Source of the DNA: DASUXY01 sp035301985 | Lineage (GTDB): Bacteria > Bacillota > Bacilli > Bacillales > Amphibacillaceae | Length of the DNA stretch: 38,514 bases | Direction of reading: 5' to 3' | Assembly (NCBI GenBank): GCA_035301985.1 | Contig: DATGTE010000033.1 | Coordinates: 1 to 38,514 of the forward strand | Part shown: positions 33,304-38,514 of the stretch, in pieces | How positions within the stretch are numbered: the stretch's first letter is position 1 | Layout of the letters: every line of letters starts with the position of its first letter | Notes under the pieces: model-generated | Seen by the model: the letters and a program-made list of their open reading frames with translations, nothing else | The model's database searches: none | What the model was told of the DNA's origin: nothing | Translations under genes and position numbers: made by a program

Positions 33304-34007
33304 TTGCCATCCGTCCCAGTCCATGTGACGCGCAGGCGATATCCTGCACCTCGTACCGTTTCGACCGCATCATTCATTCCAATCTCTCGGAATTTGTTGC
33401 GTACGCGGGTAATATTTACATTCAATGTGTTCTCATCAACATAAGTTTGATCGTCCCACAACTTTTCAAGCAAATCTTCCCGACCGGCAATCCGAGGGTA
33501 CCGATTCATTAGAATTTCGATAATATCGGTTTCTTTTTTCGTTAACGGAACGACTTTTTCTTGAAACGTTAGCTCAAGTCTTTCTGGGAAAAGGCGAAGA
33601 CCATCTTGATGCAAAACGCGCTCTTCATGTTTTATAGCATATTCCCCATAAGCCCTACGAAGTTGACTGCGAATTTTTGCCATCACAATATCTGGATGAA
33701 ATGGTTTCGTAATGTAGTCATCTCCCCCATTTTCCAAAGCCATCACTTGATCCATTTCTCCGGTTCGAGCAGAAATAAAAATAACCGGACAAAGTGATTC
33801 TAAACGAATTTGCCGACACCAATAAAATCCGTCAAAGTAAGGCAAATGAATATCCAATAAGACGAGATGGGGGCAGAAGGAGCGAAAACAATCCATTACA
33901 TGTTCAAAATCGTCGACTACAAAACATTCGTACCCATATTTAGCAATATAAGAACGTAGATATGCGGCGATTTTCGGATCATCTTCCACAATCATAATTT
34001 TTTCCAT
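33300..34007 (-). CDS. BceR-type response regulator (OmpR family)
   Basis: 235 residues. Receiver domain with D9, D10, phospho-acceptor D52 (LVLLDIHLP) and the conserved KPF lysine near 101, then a winged-helix DNA-binding domain (VDENTLNVNITRVRNKF near the end). Expected to activate the ABC genes through the TTACA-N4-TGTAA box at 32295-32310. AGGAGG precedes the ATG. Promoter at 34050-34079. Confidence 0.94.
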   Translation of the reverse strand: MEKIMIVEDDPKIAAYLRSYIAKYGYECFVVDDFEHVMDCFRSFCPHLVLLDIHLPYFDGFYWCRQIRLESLCPVIFISARTGEMDQVMALENGGDDYITKPFHPDIVMAKIRSQLRRAYGEYAIKHEERVLHQDGLRLFPERLELTFQEKVVPLTKKETDIIEILMNRYPRIAGREDLLEKLWDDQTYVDENTLNVNITRVRNKFREIGMNDAVETVRGAGYRLRVTWTGTDGK

Positions 34008-34049
34008 TGAGAGAACCTCCTTGATTTATTATTTAGGAAAGGCGTATAC

Positions 34050-34079
34050 AGTATAATGAATCCCTGGTCGATGATCCAA
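34050..34079 (-). promoter_or_regulatory. Sigma-A promoter of the BceRS genes
   Basis: Minus strand TTGGAT (34074-34079), 18 bp, TATACT (34050-34055), about 40 nt before the regulator start. Confidence 0.65.
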
Positions 34080-34199
34080 CTATGTTGAGTATACAACCTC
34101 TATTAACTTTCTCATCATAGACTAAACCCGTTCTTCTTTTCAAGTATCAGATGTAACTTTTATATGAAGATCAAGATAGATTGAAACGAACATCTCGCT

Positions 34200-34227
34200 T
34201 TGAATTTATGATGGAGCGTGTTATACT
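34200..34227 (+). promoter_or_regulatory. Sigma-A promoter of the TPP-controlled gene
   Basis: TTGAAT (34200-34205), 16 bp, TATACT (34222-34227). Start near 34234, shortly before the TPP aptamer. Confidence 0.6.
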
Positions 34228-34251
34228 GCAGTTGATTATTTAATAGAAATA

Positions 34252-34337
34252 GATCACTAGGGGTGCCGCGTGTGCTGAGAGGATTTCATCCAACCCTTTG
34301 AACCTGATCTAGCTTGGACTAGCGAAGGAAAGTGATC
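34252..34337 (+). ncRNA. TPP (thiamine pyrophosphate) riboswitch aptamer
   Basis: Contains the THI-box core: GGGGTGCC, GCTGAGA, CCCTTTGAACCTGATCTAG and AGCGAAGGAAAGTGATC. P1 is GATCACT (34252-34258) with AGTGATC (34331-34337). Binding of TPP keeps P1 closed and lets the terminator at 34366-34390 form. Confidence 0.96.
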
Positions 34338-34365
34338 GGAGAACAGATAGATGTTGTTTCCTCTC

Positions 34366-34390
34366 GATCACTTTAATAGTGGTCTTTTTT
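34366..34390 (+). terminator. Terminator of the TPP riboswitch expression platform
   Basis: GATCACT (34366-34372) pairs with AGTGGTC (34378-34384) before TTTTTT. The same GATCACT can pair with the aptamer P1 strand AGTGATC (34331-34337), giving the antiterminator when TPP is absent. Confidence 0.9.
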
Positions 34391-34413
34391 ATTTACATAG
34401 GAGGATAACGAAC

Positions 34414-35178
34414 ATGAAATTGACCGAACAAGTCGTTTTAATCACGGGAGCAAGTCGTGGATTAGGTCGTGAAATTGCCAACGCCTTTCACCGAGAAGGA
34501 GCCAACGTCGTCATCAACTATTTTCAAAGTAAAGACAAAGCCGAGGCACTTGTCAACGAACTCGGGCAAACCCGAGCCATCGCTATTCAAGCCGATGTAC
34601 GAGAGCAAACTGAAGTTGAAGAGATGTTTAAACGGGCGCGAGATCATTTTAAGCAACCGATAGCAACGGTCGTAAATAATGCCCTTATGGATTTTAAGTT
34701 TGATCCCGTCAAGCAAAAAGATGCCGAAGCGATCGGCTGGGATGAATATGCGAAGCAATTTGCAGGCAGTATTAAAGCCCCTCTATATACGATTCAAGCT
34801 GCGTTGCCTGCGATGAAAGATAACAAGTTTGGACGAATTATTAACATCGGTACAAACTTGTTTCAAAATCCAGTCGTTCCATACCATGAATATACGACAG
34901 CTAAAGCAGCTCTTTTAGGATTTACACGCAATATGGCACGCGATTTAGGACCTCATAACATCACCGTCAACATGGTATCAGGCGGTTTATTACAAAAGAC
35001 GGATGCGAGTAGTGCAACAACCGACGAAGTGTTTGAATTAATCCGCGAAAGCACACCGATGCAACAGGTGACCACACCTGAAGATTTAGCACAGGCCGTC
35101 TTATTTTTCGCTTCCCCGTGGGCACGCGCGGTCACTGGGCAAAACTTAGTCGTCGACCGCGGACTCGTGATGGACTAG
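34414..35178 (+). CDS. Short-chain dehydrogenase under TPP riboswitch control
   Basis: 254 residues, classical SDR with Rossmann fold. NAD(P) motif TGASRGLG (about 11-18), active-site region INIGTN and YTTAK (Tyr-xxx-Lys). The usual NNAG reads NNAL, a small deviation. FabG-like annotation would be the default, but it is a single gene directly behind a TPP riboswitch, so a role in thiamine synthesis, salvage or thiamine-related oxidation is more likely; a thiamine-regulated oxidoreductase (oarX) was predicted in earlier comparative genomics of THI boxes. AGGAGG precedes the ATG. Terminator at 35240-35290. Confidence 0.9.
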   Translation: MKLTEQVVLITGASRGLGREIANAFHREGANVVINYFQSKDKAEALVNELGQTRAIAIQADVREQTEVEEMFKRARDHFKQPIATVVNNALMDFKFDPVKQKDAEAIGWDEYAKQFAGSIKAPLYTIQAALPAMKDNKFGRIINIGTNLFQNPVVPYHEYTTAKAALLGFTRNMARDLGPHNITVNMVSGGLLQKTDASSATTDEVFELIRESTPMQQVTTPEDLAQAVLFFASPWARAVTGQNLVVDRGLVMD

Positions 35179-35239
35179 TAAAACCCATTTCTGCAAAGCG
35201 CTTGAAGAAACGGGGACAAAACACTTTTAAAATGAATAC

Positions 35240-35290
35240 ATCGCATGAAATCTAGTTTAAAAACCTGGATTTCATGCGATTCTATTTTTA
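35240..35290 (+). terminator. Intrinsic terminator after the SDR gene
   Basis: ATCGCATGAAATC and GATTTCATGCGAT form a perfect 13-bp stem followed by TCTATTTTTA. Confidence 0.85.
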
Positions 35291-35358
35291 TGATGGAAGC
35301 GAAATCAATGAATGATTCACTTATGTCCTCGTCCCTTTCTTGCATGTATGAGCAATCA

Positions 35359-36300
35359 TCACACCACGTAAGACCAACGTCCATTACGCCATTCTCGTCT
35401 ACATTCACCGGCATATCGTAAATAATCCAAGTGGGCGAGCGTTTCTCCGATGGCAAAACGTTGCTCATGAATGGTTAATGATTTTGGAAACAGATGCTTG
35501 CACGCTTCATATACAGTCACATCTTGCTTTTGAATGATTTCCAGTGTTTCATGAAGGCGCTCTTCATGGTGATCGACAATTTCCTCAATTCGTTCATTCG
35601 CTCCGTAAAAGGGTTTCCCATGTGATGGGATGACATAGTGAGCATCCAATCGTTTCACTTTTTCTAGCGATTGCAAATACGTTTGTAACGGATTTGGATC
35701 GCCGTGAAACCAATACGAAATATTTGGAGTGATTTTGGGTAAGATGTGATCCGTTGAAAAAAGGACGCCTTGATCCTTATTATATAAACATATGAGACCA
35801 TCCGAATGACCCGGCGTAAAGATAATTTCATACGTATACTTCCCAAATTGAACGCATTCACCTTCTGAAAAATGATGATCCACACGCGGATGCGGCGTCA
35901 CGCGCTCCACAAATTCACGTGTGTTTTCGACCATTTGATGAGCCATCGCTGTAGGAATCCCATGTTTCGCATAGTGCGTACGAACATGATTGATAAATTC
36001 TTTTTGCCATGCCTGTCTCCCCATCTGGGCATCACGTTTTGGCATCGATACACGTGCTTTTGTCTTTTCTTGTAACCGTCCAGCATATCCATAATGATCA
36101 GGATGGTAGTGTGTAAGCCAGATGTCTGTAATCGGTTTCGTTTCGATATGTTGCTCCCACATTTTCTGCGTCGTTTCATGATGTAAGCCGGTGTCCATGA
36201 TGACCCACCCCTCTTCTCCCTCACCGATGAAACAGTTGACGTGATTGAGTCGGAATGGTAACGGCAACGTAATCATTTTTATTCCAAGGTTGTCCATCAT
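35359..36300 (-). CDS. MBL-fold metallo-hydrolase
   Basis: 313 residues. Metal-binding HxHxDH is THYHPDHYG (H64, H66, D68, H69); later FTPGHSDG, FSTDHIL and PSHGKPF supply the remaining ligands. The C-terminal part after residue 240 is a helical/winged-helix-like extension (RIEEIVDHHEERLHETLEII) as in the glyoxalase II/LACTB2-like group. A hydrolase of thioesters or similar; substrate unknown. AAGGAG lies 10 nt before the ATG ATG pair. Convergent with the SDR gene; no functional link seen. Confidence 0.9.
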   Translation of the reverse strand: MMDNLGIKMITLPLPFRLNHVNCFIGEGEEGWVIMDTGLHHETTQKMWEQHIETKPITDIWLTHYHPDHYGYAGRLQEKTKARVSMPKRDAQMGRQAWQKEFINHVRTHYAKHGIPTAMAHQMVENTREFVERVTPHPRVDHHFSEGECVQFGKYTYEIIFTPGHSDGLICLYNKDQGVLFSTDHILPKITPNISYWFHGDPNPLQTYLQSLEKVKRLDAHYVIPSHGKPFYGANERIEEIVDHHEERLHETLEIIQKQDVTVYEACKHLFPKSLTIHEQRFAIGETLAHLDYLRYAGECRREWRNGRWSYVV

Positions 36301-36439
36301 TTTCTAATCTCTCCTTTTTGAACTTCATAGCGCTCTGTAAAGCGAATTTTCATGCTATAATGATTTTATATTTTATATTATAGTATAAGAAGTCCTGTTG
36401 ACACGGGAGAAAAGGTTTAAATCACACGGGGGTGTTTTT

Positions 36440-37063
36440 TTGTTTTGTAAGAATTGTGGAGCAAAGCAGGGTGATGATGCTGGGTTTTGTCACTCATGTG
36501 GGGAAAAGTTAACACACGAGAATAGTAGGCAGCAAGAAAATGTACATCATGATGTTTCAACTGGAGAAGCGGCTGGAAATGAATCGTCACCAACGCCGGA
36601 CCAGCAATCGAATGAAGAACAAATCTTTCATGATTTAGTTAATTTATACGTTGGGGATCAGATTGGTTACTACCAGACGAAATGGAAAAAAGGAAAAATC
36701 AGTTGGAACTGGCCTGGATTTTTTGTATCACTCTTTTGGTTAGGTTATCGCCGGATGTATGGTGTTGTTTTCGCGATTATTGGTTTTTATTTATTGCTAG
36801 ACATTGTCGATTTCGTGTTTGAGATTGATTTAAGCAATTCAACGCAAATAGGGATGGTTGTTGCGGTAGTTATCGGTATGAATGGAAACCAGCTTTATCA
36901 AGAACATGTGAAACGCCAAGTGAAAAAGATACAGCAACAATATGGTGATCAGGCGCCAGAAGTTATCCAAGAAAAGGGTGGTCCAAGTTGGGGAGGTTTT
37001 TGGATCAGTGTGTTGGCGTTCGTAGGCTATGCCCTTATCGCTGCATTTCTACTTTATCCTTAA
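36440..37063 (+). CDS. Zinc-ribbon, DUF2628-like membrane protein
   Basis: 207 residues from a TTG start directly at MFCKNCGAKQ, with GGGGGTG 5 nt before it. Two CxxC knuckles (FCKNCGAK, FCHSCGEK) form an N-terminal zinc ribbon. A low-complexity linker leads to a DUF2628-like part (YYQTKWKKGKISWNWPGFFVSLFWLGYRRMY, long for quoting only in part: WNWPGFFVSLFWLGYRRMY) with several membrane helices, the last at the very C-terminus. The following pseudogene reads like a continuation into an extracellular domain, so this protein may itself be a truncated form. Confidence 0.75.
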   Translation: MFCKNCGAKQGDDAGFCHSCGEKLTHENSRQQENVHHDVSTGEAAGNESSPTPDQQSNEEQIFHDLVNLYVGDQIGYYQTKWKKGKISWNWPGFFVSLFWLGYRRMYGVVFAIIGFYLLLDIVDFVFEIDLSNSTQIGMVVAVVIGMNGNQLYQEHVKRQVKKIQQQYGDQAPEVIQEKGGPSWGGFWISVLAFVGYALIAAFLLYP

Positions 37064-37101
37064 GAAACAGAAGCAAAAAAAACACAGTAACAGTTGATGT
37101 A

Positions 37102-37806
37102 ATGGAAGAAGAGGAAATAACGGAGGAAGAAACTAAACAAGACATTACGACGCTCATCGAGGATAACGTGACAGCTATGGAAAATAAAGATGTCGATGAA
37201 TACATGGCGATGATGGATAGAGATGACAATACCGCAGATATGTATCAAGAAACAGAGAGGACAATGAAAGAAACATTTGACTTGTATGAGTTAGCATAGG
37301 AGATTGATGATATTGAATTTTTATCCGTGGAGCCGGATGAAGTCGTTGTCCGTTACACGCAAACAACATTGATAAGTGGTGACCCGTTTGAGGACAATCG
37401 TACGACTGCAACTCATACGATTAGAAAACAGGATGACGATTGGAAATTTTACGACACAGAGATAAAAGATGTTGCGTATTTGGCGGAGAGTGAAGATGTG
37501 GAAGATGATTTCAGTTCCGATGACCCTGCATCAGGGAGAAACAACAATGAGGAAGAAAGGAACACAGTGCTCGCTGATGAAGCTCAAAAAGTTTATCAGA
37601 CCCATTGTGCTGCCTGCCATGGTGGTGGTTTGAGCGGTGGTGCAGGTCCTGATTTGAAAAACGTTAACGAAAATTATTCACAAGAAGAATTAGAAGACAT
37701 TATCCGAAATGGTATGGGGAGCATGCCACCTATCGGAGACCATCTAAGCCAAGAAGAAATAGATACATTGACAGAGTGGTTGATCAATAAAGATTTAAAT
37801 ATTTGA
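37102..37806 (+). pseudogene. NTF2-like plus cytochrome c fusion with an in-frame TAG
   Basis: One frame runs from about 37066 to the TGA at 37804-37806 except for a TAG at 37297-37299. The first part (LIEDNVTAMENKDVDEYMAM) is an NTF2/SnoaL-like domain; the reading continues past the TAG without shift (EIDDIEFLSVEPDEVVVRYT, then DDDWKFYDTEIKDVAYL) to finish that domain. After an acidic linker comes a c-type cytochrome: heme motif CAACH and the Met ligand in GMGSMPP. No signal peptide or ribosome binding site precedes the ATG 37102, so export would need the membrane domain of the preceding gene. Probably a decaying gene; readthrough is possible but unproven. Confidence 0.75.
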
Positions 37807-37864
37807 TTTGATAGTCCGTCAAACTCTAGGATCATTGTTTTTTACAAAAAAATATTAAACAGCT

Positions 37865-37910
37865 CAACCCACGTATAAGCTGAATATTTGTACGTGGGTT
37901 GTATTAATTT
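37865..37910 (+). terminator. Intrinsic terminator
   Basis: CAACCCACGTA (37865-37875) and TACGTGGGTTG (37891-37901) form a perfect 11-bp stem followed by TATTAATTTT. Confidence 0.8.
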
Positions 37911-38298
37911 TACTTCGACTTTACTTCTGGAACAAAGTATATTTCTCTTAGTCAAGTCCTTAATCTTGTGTAAAATCCAATACAATGTTTTGCCCCTTGA
38001 TCTTATTGTTGTTTGGGGTGCACCCTCCAAACTAAAATTTAATATATTTTCTAGATGATCCTACCCACTCTTCGTGGATATCCATCAAAACTGCTCCTAT
38101 TAGCTGCCCAATTTTATTGTTGGAATCGTATTTTAAATAAAAAAGTTGTGTAGATAATAGTCAAAATATCTGGCATCTCATTAAAAGTAGATCGAGATCC
38201 TCCAACAGCAACGAGAACTATGGTAATGGAATCCCTTTAGAGATAGATATTTAGGATGTGCTATAATTTTGGTTAGAGGGTAGATGGAGGGGTTTTAC
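37911..38298. other. Intergenic region before the final partial gene
   Basis: No gene supported. Near the end an extended -10 (TGC TATAAT, 38259-38267) would drive the partial gene at 38299; a matching -35 is not obvious. Confidence 0.5.
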
Positions 38299-38514
38299 TT
38301 GAAAACTAAAATTAACGATGCCATTAAAGACGTATTAATGCAGTTCGGTGAAAAATATTTCATTGATGGAATTGTACATAAAAGTAAAGTGATACAAGAT
38401 TTAGATGAATATGATGAGACTTTAATCGAAGCATTTATAGGAAATGAAACGATAAAGAGTAACTTTACGATTAACATCGCAGGAAATATTGTCATCCAGA
38501 CAAATAAATTACTC
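38299..38514 (+). CDS. N-terminus of a possible type III restriction-modification Mod subunit (partial)
   Basis: 72 residues, open to the window edge. Starts at TTG with GGAGGGG 6 nt upstream. DLDEYDETLIEAFIGNETIK followed by NFTINIAGNIVIQTNKLL resembles the N-terminal helices plus short strand (LI..L...E.IK..F....G..VF) that begin type III DNA methyltransferases. The catalytic DPPY and AdoMet motifs would be beyond the window, so the call is tentative. Confidence 0.45.
   Translation, partial: MKTKINDAIKDVLMQFGEKYFIDGIVHKSKVIQDLDEYDETLIEAFIGNETIKSNFTINIAGNIVIQTNKLL

Noticed and set aside
35175..35468. 97-codon minus-strand reading after the MBL gene
   Set aside because: Contains the SDR terminator stem and overlaps the MBL gene in another frame; no start signals.
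37297..37299. Pyrrolysine or other recoding at TAG
   Set aside because: No recoding element or machinery is visible and a single Tyr-to-TAG change in a decaying gene is simpler; kept only as something to verify.

Overview
The window looks like chromosome from a low-GC Firmicute of the Bacillaceae. Reasons: strong AGGAGG-type ribosome binding sites and sigma-A promoters with 17-bp spacing, a BceRS-BceAB module, a YugN-family protein, a type VIIb-style toxin locus, ArsR/ArsB/thioredoxin-type ArsC, and BirA boxes on biotin genes. A TAXI-type TRAP transporter and many solute genes would fit a salt- or alkali-adapted member, but that is inference. No rRNA, tRNA or intact insertion sequence was seen.

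Layout. 1-1650: a decayed stretch with a type I toxin-antitoxin pair (35-aa holin-like toxin plus a convergent antisense RNA promoter), two broken MFS transporter pieces and a 58%-glutamine small protein. 2224-3894: solitary ilvD with its own promoter and an adjacent palindrome. 4519-8077 (minus): a T7SS effector operon, DUF4176 - three small helical partners - PoNe DNase toxin - PoNi immunity protein, with a terminator-like hairpin in front of its first gene. 8258-8803: an unrecognised gene. 8941-9047: two perfect 37-bp direct repeats.

9048-15921 (minus): a catabolic/transport operon read as TAXI binding protein - DUF1850 - TRAP 4TM/12TM permease - GlcD-like FAD oxidase - AEC transporter - acetamidase/formamidase. 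16664-21840: biotin genes in two divergent-style units (bioY1-bioD-bioA on plus, bioY2-bioB on minus), each behind a BirA-type operator with a 12-bp spacer. 22245-26301 (minus): hyuA-hyuB, a hydantoinase/oxoprolinase-type enzyme.

26737-29446: yugN-like gene and arsR-arsB-arsC. 29558-34007 (minus): a Bce-type antimicrobial-peptide sensing and resistance module with a BceR-type box before the ABC genes. 34252-35178: a TPP riboswitch with terminator in front of a short-chain dehydrogenase. 35359-36300: an MBL-fold hydrolase. 36440-37806: a zinc-ribbon/DUF2628 membrane protein followed by an NTF2-like/cytochrome c fusion broken by an in-frame TAG. 38299-end: the start of a gene that resembles type III restriction-modification Mod.

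The most interesting observation is a pair of homologous 5' leader RNAs, one before the TAXI-TRAP operon (about 16263-16387) and one before hyuAB (about 26390-26516). Each follows a consensus sigma-A promoter. Both share AACTG, TCTAAT.GACT, TTAGAT and CCAGTTAT blocks around a hairpin of different sequence but preserved pairing, and in both the 3' strand of the outer helix is also the 5' arm of an intrinsic terminator. This is the layout of a transcriptional riboswitch or antiterminator target of a class I do not recognise. It would tie the transporter, amidase, oxidase and hydantoinase into one inducible pathway for an unknown amide- or lactam-like compound.
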